A stretch of 64,000 nucleotides of DNA from Streptacidiphilus melanogenes (GCF_000787835.1 NZ_BBPP01000019.1:12804-76803); one strand, 5' to 3'. Shown: positions 31,333 through 40,550, counted from the stretch's first letter. Made by a program: numbers and translations. Notes: a model not told the origin generated them from the letters alone.

Positions 31333-31481
31333 GCGGCACCTCCTTCGTTCTGATCTTCCTCGGCCTGTTCCTCGCCGGCGGCGCGTACTCGTTCTGGAGG
31401 CAGAAGCTTCCGAAGGGCGTGATCGTGCTGCTCGCGATCTGCGGCGTGATGAGCCTCGCCGCGGGCCTGCTCCGCATCTGA
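31329..31481 (+). CDS. Small two-helix membrane protein inside the his operon
   Basis: This 50-residue protein starts at GTG 31329, which overlaps the hisB stop by 4 bases (GTGA), and ends at TGA 31479-31481. Its sequence begins [20 protein letters not shown] and has two hydrophobic helices (about 4-22 and 31-48) around a basic turn, [10 protein letters not shown]. Third-position G+C is high and the overlap is typical of a real operon gene. hisH follows after 19 bases. Similar small membrane proteins occupy this place in other streptomycetes. The function is unknown; no histidine-pathway role can be read from the sequence. Confidence 0.8.
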   Translation: MSGTSFVLIFLGLFLAGGAYSFWRQKLPKGVIVLLAICGVMSLAAGLLRI

Positions 31482-31500
31482 CCCGGAAGGGACGTACGAC

Positions 31501-32136
31501 ATGACCGCCAAGAGCGTGGTCGTCCTCGACTACGGCTCCGGCAACGTCCGCTCCGCGCAGCGTGCCCTCGAGCGCGTCGGCGCGGAGGCCGTCATCAGCT
31601 CCGACTTCACCGAGGCGCTGAACGCCGACGGGCTGCTCGTGCCCGGCGTGGGCGCGTTCGCCGCCTGCATGGAGGGCCTGAAGGCCGTCAAGGGCGACCG
31701 GCTGATCGGCCGCCGTCTGGCCGGCGGCCGTCCGGTGCTGGGGATCTGCGTCGGCATGCAGATCCTCTTCGCCCACGGTGTCGAGCACGGCGTCGAGACC
31801 GAGGGCTGCGACGAGTGGCCCGGCACGGTCGAGCCGCTGCGCGCGCCCGTCGTGCCGCACATGGGCTGGAACACCGTCGACCCGGCGGAGGGCTCCGTGC
31901 TCTTCGCCGACCTGCCGGCGGACGCCCGCTACTACTTCGTGCACTCCTACGGCGTCCGCCGCTGGGAGATGGACCCGATCGAGCAGCTGCGCCCGCCCAA
32001 GGTGACCTGGGCCGAGCACGGCGAGCCGTTCGTCGCCGCGGTGGAGAACGGCCCGCTCTCCGCCACGCAGTTCCACCCCGAGAAGTCCGGCGACGCCGGC
32101 GCCGCCCTCCTCAAGAACTGGATCGACACGCTGTGA
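31501..32136 (+). CDS. hisH: Imidazole glycerol phosphate synthase, glutaminase subunit
   Basis: HisH releases ammonia from glutamine and passes it to HisF. The 211-residue class I amidotransferase has the nucleophile Cys83 in [17 protein letters not shown] at the N-terminus, and the catalytic His-Glu pair in FHPEKSG near residue 194. GGAAGGG lies upstream of the ATG. priA overlaps the 3' end by 4 bases. Its partner hisF lies two genes downstream. Confidence 0.96.
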   Translation: MTAKSVVVLDYGSGNVRSAQRALERVGAEAVISSDFTEALNADGLLVPGVGAFAACMEGLKAVKGDRLIGRRLAGGRPVLGICVGMQILFAHGVEHGVETEGCDEWPGTVEPLRAPVVPHMGWNTVDPAEGSVLFADLPADARYYFVHSYGVRRWEMDPIEQLRPPKVTWAEHGEPFVAAVENGPLSATQFHPEKSGDAGAALLKNWIDTL

Positions 32137-32870
32137 GCACCTCCTCCACCGAGAAGCTGGTCCTCCTCCCCGCCGTCGACGTCCGCGACGGCCAGGCCGT
32201 GCGCCTGGTCAAGGGCGCCTCGGGCTCGGAGACCTCCTACGGCGAGCCGCTGGCGGCCGCGCTGGCGTGGCAGAACGCGGGCGCGGAGTGGATCCACCTG
32301 GTCGACCTCGACGCCGCGTTCGGCACCGGCGACAACCGCGAGCTGCTCGCGGAGGTCACCGGCCGACTGGACGTCAAGGTCGAGCTGTCCGGCGGCATCC
32401 GCGACGACGAATCGCTGCGCGCCGCGCTCGCCACCGGCTGCGCGCGCGTCAACCTCGGCACCGCGGCGCTGGAGTCCCCGGAGTGGGTCGCCAAGGTCAT
32501 CGCCGAGTACGGCGACCGGATCGCGGTCGGCCTGGACGTCGTCGGCACCACGCTGCGCGGCCGCGGCTGGACCAGCGAGGGCGGCGACCTGTACGAGGCG
32601 CTGGCGCGTCTCGACGCCGAGGGCTGCACGCGCTACGTCGTCACCGACGTGGACAAGGACGGCACGCTCACCGGCCCCAACCTCCAGCTGCTGCGCAACG
32701 TCTGCGCCGCCACCGACCGGGCGGTCGTCGCCTCCGGCGGCGTGTCCTCGCTGCAGGACCTGCGTGACATCGCGACGCTGGTGCCCGAAGGTGTGGAGGG
32801 GGCCATCGTGGGCAAGGCCCTCTACGCGCAGGCGTTCACGCTCGAAGAGGCTCTCGCAGCAGTGTCCTGA
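32133..32870 (+). CDS. priA: Bifunctional phosphoribosyl isomerase PriA (HisA/TrpF)
   Basis: In actinobacteria this beta/alpha-barrel enzyme isomerises both ProFAR (histidine path) and phosphoribosyl anthranilate (tryptophan path). The 245-residue protein has catalytic Asp16 (PAVDVRDG) and Asp172 ([12 protein letters not shown]). R142-G-R-G-W146 in [14 protein letters not shown] matches the arginine/tryptophan loop that marks PriA and switches between substrates. No trpF gene is present in the window, although trpC, trpM, trpB, trpA and trpE are. The GTG start overlaps hisH by 4 bases. Confidence 0.93.
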   Translation: MSTSSTEKLVLLPAVDVRDGQAVRLVKGASGSETSYGEPLAAALAWQNAGAEWIHLVDLDAAFGTGDNRELLAEVTGRLDVKVELSGGIRDDESLRAALATGCARVNLGTAALESPEWVAKVIAEYGDRIAVGLDVVGTTLRGRGWTSEGGDLYEALARLDAEGCTRYVVTDVDKDGTLTGPNLQLLRNVCAATDRAVVASGGVSSLQDLRDIATLVPEGVEGAIVGKALYAQAFTLEEALAAVS

Positions 32871-32889
32871 CACCGATGGAGGTCGCGGG

Positions 32890-33294
32890 ATGACGCAGGA
32901 TCGGCGGCACGTGGGCGGGTACTCCCCCTGGGAGGACCAGTACGGCTTCGCACGTGCCGTCGCCATAGGGGACTTCGTCTTCGTCTCCGGCTGCACCGCC
33001 TGGGACGACGGCTCGGTCCGGTTCGAGGGGTCCCCCTACGACCAGACCGTGGCCGCCCTGGGCGTCGCCCTCGACGCGCTTTCCCGCTTCGGCCTGGGCA
33101 AGGCGGACGTGGTCCGCACCCGGCTCTACGTCACCCACGCGCGCGACACCGACGAGGTCGGCCGGGCTCACCGGGACATCCTGGGCGAGGTCCGGCCGGC
33201 CTGCACGATGGTCGTCATCAACGCCCTCGTCGACTCGAGAATGAGCGTCGAGGTCGAGGTCGACGCGTACAAGAAGAATATGGAGCTTCCCTGA
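32890..33294 (+). CDS. RidA-family (YjgF/UK114) protein
   Basis: The 134-residue protein is of the Rid family, whose best-known members deaminate reactive enamine/imine intermediates made by PLP enzymes. Motifs include [31 protein letters not shown] and the conserved arginine region [12 protein letters not shown] and RPACTMVVI. The ATG at 32890 follows GGAGG. It lies 19 bases after priA and its stop overlaps hisF by one base (TGATG), so it is part of the his transcript. Confidence 0.9.
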   Translation: MTQDRRHVGGYSPWEDQYGFARAVAIGDFVFVSGCTAWDDGSVRFEGSPYDQTVAALGVALDALSRFGLGKADVVRTRLYVTHARDTDEVGRAHRDILGEVRPACTMVVINALVDSRMSVEVEVDAYKKNMELP

Positions 33295-34067
33295 TGACCC
33301 TCGCGGTCCGCGTGATCCCCTGCCTCGACGTCGACGCCGGGCGGGTGGTCAAGGGCGTCAACTTCCAGAACCTGCGCGACGCCGGCGACCCGGTCGAGCT
33401 GGCCAAGCTCTACGACGCCCAGGGCGCCGACGAACTGACCTTCCTGGACATCACCGCCTCCTCCGGCGACCGGGAGACGACCTACGACATCGTGCGCCGC
33501 ACCGCCGAGCAGGTCTTCATCCCGCTGACCGTGGGCGGCGGCGTGCGCACCGTCGACGACGTCGACAAACTGCTGCGCGCGGGCGCGGACAAGGTCGGCG
33601 TCAACACCGCGGCGATCGCCCGCCCGGAGCTCATCCGCGAGATCGCGCGCCGCTTCGGCCGCCAGGTGCTGGTGCTGTCGGTGGACGCGCGGCGGGTGGG
33701 GGAGGGCACGGAGACGGCGTCCGGCTTCGAGGTGACCACGCACGGCGGGCGCACCGGCACCGGCATCGACGCGGTGGAGTGGGCCACCCGCGCCGCCGAG
33801 CTGGGCGCGGGCGAGATCCTGCTGAACTCCATGGACGCCGACGGCACCAAGGACGGCTACGACCTGGAGATGATCACCGCCGTGCGCAAGGCGGTCTCCG
33901 TCCCGGTCATCGCCAGCGGCGGCGCCGGCAAGGTCGCCGACTTCGCCCCGGCTGTCGGCGCGGGCGCGGACGCGGTGCTGGCCGCGAGCGTCTTCCACTT
34001 CGGCGATCTGACGATCGCTGAGGTGAAGCAGTCCCTGCACGAGGCCGGGCACCCGGTCCGGCTCTGA
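33294..34067 (+). CDS. hisF: Imidazole glycerol phosphate synthase, cyclase subunit
   Basis: HisF is the barrel subunit that makes imidazole-glycerol phosphate and AICAR with ammonia from HisH. The 257-residue protein has catalytic Asp12 in [15 protein letters not shown] and the second aspartate in [15 protein letters not shown]. Other barrel phosphate motifs ([21 protein letters not shown]) are present. It starts within the ridA stop (TGATG) and is the last his gene of the cluster. No clear terminator follows. Confidence 0.96.
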   Translation: MTLAVRVIPCLDVDAGRVVKGVNFQNLRDAGDPVELAKLYDAQGADELTFLDITASSGDRETTYDIVRRTAEQVFIPLTVGGGVRTVDDVDKLLRAGADKVGVNTAAIARPELIREIARRFGRQVLVLSVDARRVGEGTETASGFEVTTHGGRTGTGIDAVEWATRAAELGAGEILLNSMDADGTKDGYDLEMITAVRKAVSVPVIASGGAGKVADFAPAVGAGADAVLAASVFHFGDLTIAEVKQSLHEAGHPVRL

Positions 34068-34106
34068 GGCGGCATCAGGAGCGACCACCGAACGGCCGTG
34101 TCCGAA

Positions 34107-34137
34107 TTGCGGGACCCGATGGTAGCGCTCTGATACT
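34107..34137 (+). promoter_or_regulatory. Promoter of the MMPL gene
   Basis: TTGCGG (34107-34112) and GATACT (34132-34137) are spaced by 19 bases, and GATACT ends 6 bases before GTG 34144. The mRNA would be leaderless. Confidence 0.45.
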
Positions 34138-34143
34138 GAACAG

Positions 34144-36399
34144 GTGCGAAAAGGAATCCTGCAGCGACTCGGCGAATGGTGCGCACGCCACGCGATCATC
34201 GTGATCGTGGTGTGGCTGGCGGTCCTGGGCGTGCTCCACGGACTGCAGAACAGTTTCGGCGGCACCTATTCGGACGACTTCAACCTCCCCGACGCCCAGT
34301 CGCAGAAGGGCGCCAACGTCCTCCAGGCGAACGCCCCGAGCATCGGCGGCACCAGCTCGACGGTGGTGATGCAGGACGCGAAGCCGCTGACGGACTTCAC
34401 CACCCAGATGAACCAGGTGGTCGCCAACCTGCAGAAGCTCGACCACGTGCTGTCCGTGCAGAACCCGCTGCCGCAGCCGAACTCCTCGGGCGGGACGACC
34501 CAGACCGGCGCGCTGTCCAAGGACGGCACGATCGGGTACATCACCGTCCGCTTCGACGAGAACCCCACCGCGCTGGGCAGCGACTACCTCAACAGCGTCG
34601 ACGCCGCGGTCCAGCCGCTGCGCTCGGCGGGCGTGGACGTCGAGTACGGCGGACCGCTCGGCGAGGCGGCCAGACCTCACGCCAAGGACCTGACCAGTGA
34701 GGCCATCGGCTTCGCGGTGGCGATCGTCGTCCTGGTCATCGGCTTCGGCAGCCTGATCGCGGCCGGCCTGCCCCTGGTGACGGCGCTGATCAGCGTGATC
34801 GTCGGCCTCAGCTGTCTCAGTCTGCTCGCGGCCGCCATCGACTTCGCCAGCGTCTCGCCGACCCTGGCGACCATGATCGGGCTCGGCGTGGGCATCGACT
34901 ACGCGCTGTTCCTGATCACCCGCTACCGACAGTTGATCATGGACCGGGTGGAGCCCCACGTCGCGGCGGGCATCGCCGTCACCACCAGCGGACGCGCGGT
35001 CCTGGTCTCCGGCTGCACCGTCATCGTGGCCCTGGCGGGCCTCTACGTGTCGGGCCTCAGCTTCATCGGGCGCCTCGGCGTGGCGGCCGCGGTCACGGTG
35101 ATCACCGCCGTGGCCGGCGCGCTCACCCTGGTCCCGGCTCTGGCCGGGCTGATCGGGCGTCAGATTGACCGGTTCTGCTTGAAGACGCCGGTGGCCGAGG
35201 GCGGCCCGGTGGCCGGCGACGACGCCGGGGCGAAGGCGGAGAAGGCCGAGGAGGAGCAGCACGGTTTCTGGCACCGCTACGCCAAGCGGGTCGAACGCCG
35301 CCCGTGGTGGTTCCTGGCCAGCGGCGTGGTGGTGCTCGGCATCCTGGCGATCCCGCTGTTCTCGATGCGGCTCGACCACATCGACGACGGCGCCGACCCG
35401 ACCACCTTCACCGACCGCCGCGCCTTCGACCTGATCAGCCAGGGCTTCGGTCCCGGCGCCAACGGGCCGTTCACCCTCGTGATCGACCAGACCAACGTGC
35501 CGTCGAGCCAGCGCTCCACGTTGCTCGCCAACCTGCAGAAGTCACTCACGGGCGTCCCGAACGCGGCCAGCATCAGCCCGCTCCAGCCCACCAGCAACGG
35601 CAACGTGCTGACCGGAACAGCGCTGTCGACCCAGCGGCCGCAGGCCGCGGACACCACGCACCTGTTCAACCACCTCAAGGACGTCTCGCTGCCGCAGGGC
35701 GCCTCGGGGACGGCGGCCACGACCTACGTGACCGGGGTGACCGCGGCCCAGCAGGACTTCACCGAGATCATCAGCTCCCGGCTGGCGCTGATCATCGTGG
35801 TCGTGGTCTGTCTCGCCTTCCTGATCATCCTCGCGGTCTTCCGGGGCCTGCTGGTCGCGGTCAAGGCGGCTGTGCTGAACCTGTTCTCGATCGGCGCCTC
35901 CTACGGCGTCGTCGTCGCGGTCTTCCAGTGGGGGTGGGGCGGGACCGCCCTGGGCGTCTCCGGGAAGGTGCCGATCGAGAGCTACGTGCCGATGATGATG
36001 TTCGCGATCATCTTCGGGCTGAGCATGGACTACGAGATCTTCCTGCTGTCCCGGGTCCACGAGGCGTGGATCCGGACCAAGCGGGCCGAGGACAGCGTCG
36101 CCTACGGTCTGGAGATCACCGCCCGTGTGATCACCTGCGCGGCGCTGATCATGTTCAGCGTCTTCGCGGCCTTCATCCTGAGTGACAACATCGTGGTCAA
36201 GATGCTGGGGCTGGGCCTCGCCGTCAGCGTCCTGGTGGACGCCACCGTCGTCCGGCTGCTGCTGGTCCCGGCCGTGATGACGCTGCTCGGGCGGCACGCC
36301 TGGTGGGTGCCCCGGTGGCTGGACCGGATCCTGCCCCACCTCGACACCGAGGGCGAGGCGGCGCTCCACCAGGCGACGCAGCAGATGTCGCAGAAGTAG
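34144..36399 (+). CDS. MMPL-family (RND superfamily) transporter
   Basis: The 751-residue membrane protein has a first helix near 17-33, a large periplasmic-type loop, five helices (about 185-345), a cytoplasmic stretch, another single helix near 390 and five helices at the end. This is the two-half RND layout of MMPL proteins. Motifs include GLGVGIDYALFLITRYRQ in the first half and FGLSMDYEIFLLSRVHE in the second half, with the Asp-Tyr pairs that carry protons. Such proteins export lipids, siderophores or drugs; the cargo here is unknown. It is convergent with the lipase gene. Confidence 0.92.
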   Translation: MRKGILQRLGEWCARHAIIVIVVWLAVLGVLHGLQNSFGGTYSDDFNLPDAQSQKGANVLQANAPSIGGTSSTVVMQDAKPLTDFTTQMNQVVANLQKLDHVLSVQNPLPQPNSSGGTTQTGALSKDGTIGYITVRFDENPTALGSDYLNSVDAAVQPLRSAGVDVEYGGPLGEAARPHAKDLTSEAIGFAVAIVVLVIGFGSLIAAGLPLVTALISVIVGLSCLSLLAAAIDFASVSPTLATMIGLGVGIDYALFLITRYRQLIMDRVEPHVAAGIAVTTSGRAVLVSGCTVIVALAGLYVSGLSFIGRLGVAAAVTVITAVAGALTLVPALAGLIGRQIDRFCLKTPVAEGGPVAGDDAGAKAEKAEEEQHGFWHRYAKRVERRPWWFLASGVVVLGILAIPLFSMRLDHIDDGADPTTFTDRRAFDLISQGFGPGANGPFTLVIDQTNVPSSQRSTLLANLQKSLTGVPNAASISPLQPTSNGNVLTGTALSTQRPQAADTTHLFNHLKDVSLPQGASGTAATTYVTGVTAAQQDFTEIISSRLALIIVVVVCLAFLIILAVFRGLLVAVKAAVLNLFSIGASYGVVVAVFQWGWGGTALGVSGKVPIESYVPMMMFAIIFGLSMDYEIFLLSRVHEAWIRTKRAEDSVAYGLEITARVITCAALIMFSVFAAFILSDNIVVKMLGLGLAVSVLVDATVVRLLLVPAVMTLLGRHAWWVPRWLDRILPHLDTEGEAALHQATQQMSQK

Positions 36400-36420
36400 C
36401 CGCCGTCGCGGTCGCGGCGG
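36400..36420. terminator. Possible terminator between MMPL and lipase genes
   Basis: CCGCCG and CGGCGG (36400-36405 and 36415-36420) form a stem around a 9-base loop in the 32-bp gap between the convergent genes. Confidence 0.4.
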
Positions 36421-36431
36421 CCGGACAGGGC

Positions 36432-37379
36432 CTAGCCGATCACGGGCCCGGTCACCGGCAGCACGATCTGGCACGGGATCGGCTGCGGGTGGGCCGGGTC
36501 CAGGGCGTTGAGCACGTCGGTCAGGGCGACCGGGTCGTAGGCGATCTCCAGGTGGTCGGACTGGTCGAGTGCGCACTGGTCCTGGACGGTGATGTCGGTG
36601 ACGTTCGGGGCGGCCGGGAGGAAGGCGCTGGTGTAGGGCGTCACCACCTCGTCGTCCTTGGTCGTGATGACGGTGTACTGGATGCCCGGCACGGTCTCGC
36701 CGCCGGCGTTCAGCGCGGTGAGGAAGGACGAGCCGACCTCCTGCTCCACGCAGGCGTCGCAGGGACCCGACAGGAACGCGTTGCCCGGCTCCAACGCGCC
36801 GAGCCTGCTCGCCAGTTCGGTGATGCCGTCGAGCGTGGTGCCGTTGTTGCTCGGGGAGAGCGCGACGAGCTTGGCCACCTTGTCCGCGCCGCCCAGGTTC
36901 TTGATGTAGTAACGCGGCATCATGCCGCCCTGGGAGTGGCCGACCAGGTCGACCTTGGCGGCGCCGGTCGCGGCGCGCACCCGATCGACGAACGAGGCGA
37001 GCACGGCGGCGCCGCCCTCGACGGAGTTCAGGCCCTGGACGGGGGAGGAGGCGGACGGGCCGCCGTAGTCGAAGGTGTAGACGCAGTAGCCGTTGTCGGC
37101 GAGCAGGGGTGCGGCGCCGCCCCAGTTGTCGTTGCCGTTCTCCAGCGTGCCGTGCACCAGGACCACGGGCTCGGGGTGGGCGGCCGAGGGCCGGCAGCTC
37201 CAGTCGTCGGCTCCGGCCGGCGCACTGCCGGGGAAGAAGAAACCGGCGGTGAACCCGGTGTCGAAGTGGAAGTTCACGGGATACCAGGCGGCGGCAGCGG
37301 GCTGCGCCGCGAACGCGGCGATTCCGATGAGGGCTGCCGTCGTCATGCCCAGGGTGGTGTTTCTGGTTCTGCTGCGCAT
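36432..37379 (-). CDS. Secreted lipase (Lipase_2/alpha-beta hydrolase)
   Basis: The 315-residue protein has a signal peptide (basic start, hydrophobic 11-24, cleavage probably after QPAAAA near residue 31). The catalytic set is Ser149 in VGHSQGG, Asp242 or Asp243 in TKDDEVVTP, and His276 in DQSDHLEIA. VLVHGTLENGNDNW near 74-87 forms the oxyanion region, and six cysteines suggest disulfides. It resembles secreted triacylglycerol lipases of streptomycetes. The ATG at 37379 has GGAG 8 bases upstream. A PucR-type regulator is divergent from it. Confidence 0.88.
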   Translation of the reverse strand: MRSRTRNTTLGMTTAALIGIAAFAAQPAAAAWYPVNFHFDTGFTAGFFFPGSAPAGADDWSCRPSAAHPEPVVLVHGTLENGNDNWGGAAPLLADNGYCVYTFDYGGPSASSPVQGLNSVEGGAAVLASFVDRVRAATGAAKVDLVGHSQGGMMPRYYIKNLGGADKVAKLVALSPSNNGTTLDGITELASRLGALEPGNAFLSGPCDACVEQEVGSSFLTALNAGGETVPGIQYTVITTKDDEVVTPYTSAFLPAAPNVTDITVQDQCALDQSDHLEIAYDPVALTDVLNALDPAHPQPIPCQIVLPVTGPVIG

Positions 37380-37519
37380 CGTTGACTCCGTCCCGGTCCG
37401 GTATTGCGTGGGGGATTTCGGCGGTGATGGTGGGGCGGATCCACGGGCCGGGTCAAGAAGAAAAACAGTGCGAAGGCGAATCGTGCACCCAGGTGTGCGC
37501 AACTCGTCGCGCGCGCGTC

Positions 37520-37546
37520 GGAAACACTCACGAAACCTAGCGAAAC
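37520..37546. promoter_or_regulatory. Three phased GAAAC repeats between lipase and PucR genes
   Basis: GGAAAC (37520-37525), CGAAAC (37531-37536) and CGAAAC (37541-37546) are spaced 11 and 10 bases apart, about one helical turn each. They lie in the divergent promoter region and may bind a regulator. The spacing resembles direct-repeat boxes such as those of PhoP or GlnR, but the match to either is poor. Confidence 0.4.
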
Positions 37547-37563
37547 GCGCATGTCCACGGCTA

Positions 37564-37592
37564 TTGACCAGCCGGTAACATCGCCGCATACT
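37564..37592 (+). promoter_or_regulatory. Promoter of the PucR-type gene
   Basis: TTGACC (37564-37569) and CATACT (37587-37592) are spaced by 17 bases. TATTGACCAG (37562-37571) is repeated as TACTGACCAG (37589-37598), which places one half in each promoter element. Confidence 0.6.
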
Positions 37593-37633
37593 GACCAGTA
37601 ACGTCGGCGGGGGGGCAACGAGGGAGCAGGCTT

Positions 37634-38833
37634 TTGAGCGGCCCGTGGAGCGCCCTGCCCAGAGGGCTCGCGGCAGAACTGCGCAGGGAGCAGCAGACGA
37701 TCGCCGTGGAAATCATCGGGGAGATCAGGAAGCAGGTCCCGGAATTCTCCCGGCCGCTCGCCGGGCAATTCGGCGCGGGAATCCAGCACGGAGTCGAGAC
37801 CGCGCTCGCGGAATTCACCGAACTGATCGAGGGTGCGCGGAGCGAGAATCCGGAACGCATGCGCGTGTACCGCGCGCTCGGCCGCGGCGAGCTCGCCGAG
37901 GGCCGCAGCCTCGACGCGCTGCAGGCCGCCTACCGGCTCGGCGCCCGCGTCGCCTGGCGCCGCTACGCGCGCGTGGCCCGACGGGTCGGGCTCGGCACCG
38001 AACAGCTGGTGGTGCTGGCGGAGGCGATCTTCGCCCATATCGACGAGCTGGCCGCCGCCTCCGTCCAGGGCTACGCCCGCGCCCAGGCCGACGAGGCCGG
38101 GGCGCTCGGACGTTCCCGCTCGCACCTGCTGACCCTGCTGGCCCGCGGCGGCGCCCGCGCCGAACTCGAGACCGCCGCCGACCTCGCCGACTGGCCGCTG
38201 CCCTGGGAGCTGTGCGCCGTCGCGCTCGCTCCGGAGGCCGCCTCGCGGCCGTCGGGCGGCCGAAGACCGGGCCTGCCCGATCTGGTGCTTGCCGAACTGC
38301 ACGGCCCGGAGCCGTGGTTGGTGATACCCGAACCCGATCTCTACCTACGCGACGGCCAGGTCCGCGCCCTGCTGGAGGCGCGCGGCGCGGTCATCGGCCC
38401 GACCGTCCCGCCCGAGCAGGCCGGCGACTCGCTGCGCTGGGCCCGCACCCTGCGTGCCCGCCCGCCCCGCACGGCCGAGGGCCCGGTCGACGGCGAGACC
38501 CACCTCGCCGCACTGCTGCTGCTCGCCGACCCGGCCCTGGTCCGCCTGATCGCCGCACGAAGACTGCGCCCGCTGGACGAACTGACGCCCAAGCAGCGCC
38601 GCCGCCTCGGTGACACCCTGCTCGCCTGGCTGCAGTCCGACCGCGGCAGCGCGCCGGATGTGGCCGCGCGGCTCGGCATCCACCCGCAGACCGCGCGCCA
38701 GCGCCTCCACCAGGTGCAGCGCATCTTCGGCCCCGCGCTCGCCGACGCCGACGTCCGCTTCGAGCTCGAGATCGCGCTCCGCGCCCGCGACGGCGAGTGG
38801 GACGGCCCTGGGGAAAGCCGTGGGGAAGGCTGA
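37634..38833 (+). CDS. PucR-type helix-turn-helix transcriptional regulator
   Basis: The 399-residue protein has an N-terminal alpha-helical sensing region (about 10-165, with RVYRALGRGELAEGRSLDALQAAYR cited by its core GRSLDALQAAYRLGARVAW) and a C-terminal PucR helix-turn-helix (about 310-385: LGDTLLAWLQSDRGSAPDVAARLGIHPQTARQRL, core DVAARLGIHPQTARQRL). Such regulators often control adjacent catabolic or lipid genes. The start is TTG 37634 with GAGGGAG 9-12 bases upstream. It is divergent from the lipase and convergent with the TIGR03085 gene. Confidence 0.87.
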   Translation: MSGPWSALPRGLAAELRREQQTIAVEIIGEIRKQVPEFSRPLAGQFGAGIQHGVETALAEFTELIEGARSENPERMRVYRALGRGELAEGRSLDALQAAYRLGARVAWRRYARVARRVGLGTEQLVVLAEAIFAHIDELAAASVQGYARAQADEAGALGRSRSHLLTLLARGGARAELETAADLADWPLPWELCAVALAPEAASRPSGGRRPGLPDLVLAELHGPEPWLVIPEPDLYLRDGQVRALLEARGAVIGPTVPPEQAGDSLRWARTLRARPPRTAEGPVDGETHLAALLLLADPALVRLIAARRLRPLDELTPKQRRRLGDTLLAWLQSDRGSAPDVAARLGIHPQTARQRLHQVQRIFGPALADADVRFELEIALRARDGEWDGPGESRGEG

Positions 38834-38842
38834 AGACCTGCT

Positions 38843-39475
38843 TCAGATACCGAACTTCGCCTCGCGCACCTGCGCGACGGCGTCCTGCGGTCCGTCGTAC
38901 TCGACGTGCGCCTCGGCCTGACGTCCCATCATGAACAGCAGCAGCTCGCCAGGTTCTCCGGTCACCGTGACGACCGGCGCGCCCTTGCGGGCCACCGCGG
39001 TCTGCCCGTCGGGTCGTCGCAGCACCAGGCCGACCGGCGACCGCCGGCCGTTCAGGCGGGCCGATGCCGCCAGCCGCTTCCACAGGTACTCGCTCAGCTC
39101 CTCGTCCAGCACCCGTGGCGACCAGCCCGGTTGGGCGCGCCGCACGTCCTCGCCGTGGACGAAGAACTCCACGGTGTTCCCCGCGTCCTCCGCGCCGGGC
39201 AGTCGGAACGGCGAATAGGCGGGCGGCCCCACCCGGATCGCCTCGACCAGCTCCGGGTAGGGCTTGGCCGCGTACTCCGCCTGCACCCGTTCCAGCCGCG
39301 CAGCCAGCGGCTTGATCAGGATGCCACCGGCGGCGTCCGGACGCCGTTCCCGGACGACCACGTGCGCGGCGAGGTCCGTGGTCCGCCAGCCCTCACAGAG
39401 CGTGGGCGCGTCCGGTCCGACGCCCTCCAGCAGATCAGCCAGCAACAGGCGCTCACGCCGCCCCAGATTCGACAT
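38843..39475 (-). CDS. TIGR03085-family protein (maleylpyruvate isomerase/DinB-like fold)
   Basis: The 210-residue protein matches the actinobacterial TIGR03085 family: ERLLLADLLEGVGPDAPTLCEGW, TTDLAAHVVVRERRPDA with a metal-type histidine, NTVEFFVHGEDVRRAQPGW and a C-terminal LLLFMMGRQ. The fold is that of mycothiol-dependent maleylpyruvate isomerase/DinB proteins. Its reaction is unknown. The ATG at 39475 is used. It is divergent from the CAP-domain gene. Confidence 0.87.
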   Translation of the reverse strand: MSNLGRRERLLLADLLEGVGPDAPTLCEGWRTTDLAAHVVVRERRPDAAGGILIKPLAARLERVQAEYAAKPYPELVEAIRVGPPAYSPFRLPGAEDAGNTVEFFVHGEDVRRAQPGWSPRVLDEELSEYLWKRLAASARLNGRRSPVGLVLRRPDGQTAVARKGAPVVTVTGEPGELLLFMMGRQAEAHVEYDGPQDAVAQVREAKFGI

Positions 39476-39624
39476 GAACCAAGCCTAGAGCGATCCTCCG
39501 GCGATGGGGCGGTTCGGGCATCGGGCGGCTGTCGCGGATTCGATCGTCATTTTGTGTGACCTGTCGCCGCGGTGACGAGTCTCCGATGTGACAGGCCGAA
39601 ACCGGACCGACGACGGAGGCACGC

Positions 39625-40542
39625 ATGGACTGGCAGATGGACGAGCGGGGACCCGAGACGACCGAGTGGCGGGCGCCCGGGCCGCGCACCGGTCGCCGGG
39701 CGGAGCAGGGACGCGCGGCGCACGCCGGGAGCCGGCACCGCAAACGGTCGCGCTGGTCCTTCACCCCGCTGGTGATCGCCGCCGCCGTCGTCGGGTCGGG
39801 CGCGGTCGGGGCGGTCGCGCTGTACCCGGCGGCGTCCCACAGCCCGGTCGACAACCCGCAGGCCGCCCCCGCGGTGAGCGCGGCCGCGGTCGACTCGGCC
39901 GTCGGCACGTCCCCGGCGGCGCCGGGCGCCGGGGCGGCGTCGCCGTCCGCGTCGCCGACGCCGTCGGTCCGGCCGACCCCGAAGCACAGCCCCAAGCCGA
40001 GCCCGAAGGCGAGCTCCGGGTCGAGCCGGTCCACGGGGGCGCCGAACCCGGGTCCGTCCAGTCCGCAGACGCCCGCCGGGGGTGGCGGCTCCGGCCCGGT
40101 CGCCTCGGGCCCCGGCTCCTCCTACGCCGTCCAGCAGGTGCTCGCGGTGATCAACGAGGCCCGTGCCCAGGCCGGTCTGCCCGCCTACACCCTCACCAGC
40201 GGCCTCACCTCCAGCGCCGGAGCGCACAACGCGGTGATGATGGGCGGCTGCGGCCTCTCCCACCAGTGCCCCGGCGAGGCCGACCTCGGCACGCGGATCA
40301 CGAACGCCGGCGTGCACTGGGGCGCGTGCGGCGAGAACATCGGCGAGGGCGGCCCCATGGCGGACACCGACGCGGCGATAGCCCAGATGGCCGTCGGCCT
40401 CACCCGGAGCATGCTGGCGGAGCAGCCGCCGAACGACGGCCACCGCCGCAACATCCTGAGCAGCTCGTTCCGCCACATCGGCATCGTGGTGCAGCGGACC
40501 GCCTCGGGCACGGTCTACATGACGCAGGACTTCTCGGACTGA
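39625..40542 (+). CDS. Membrane-anchored CAP-domain (SCP/PR-1) protein
   Basis: The 305-residue protein has a basic cytoplasmic start, one membrane helix (about 47-67), a long Pro/Ser/Ala linker (to about 160), and a CAP domain at the C-terminus. Motifs include VINEARAQAGLPAYTL, AHNAVMMGGCGLSHQCPGE, WGACGENIGEG and GHRRNILSSSFRHIGI. CAP proteins are extracellular; bacterial members are linked to spore or wall biology but their reaction is not established. The gene is convergent with the chitinase gene and both share a strong terminator. Confidence 0.88.
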   Translation: MDWQMDERGPETTEWRAPGPRTGRRAEQGRAAHAGSRHRKRSRWSFTPLVIAAAVVGSGAVGAVALYPAASHSPVDNPQAAPAVSAAAVDSAVGTSPAAPGAGAASPSASPTPSVRPTPKHSPKPSPKASSGSSRSTGAPNPGPSSPQTPAGGGGSGPVASGPGSSYAVQQVLAVINEARAQAGLPAYTLTSGLTSSAGAHNAVMMGGCGLSHQCPGEADLGTRITNAGVHWGACGENIGEGGPMADTDAAIAQMAVGLTRSMLAEQPPNDGHRRNILSSSFRHIGIVVQRTASGTVYMTQDFSD

Positions 40543-40550
40543 ACGCGATG

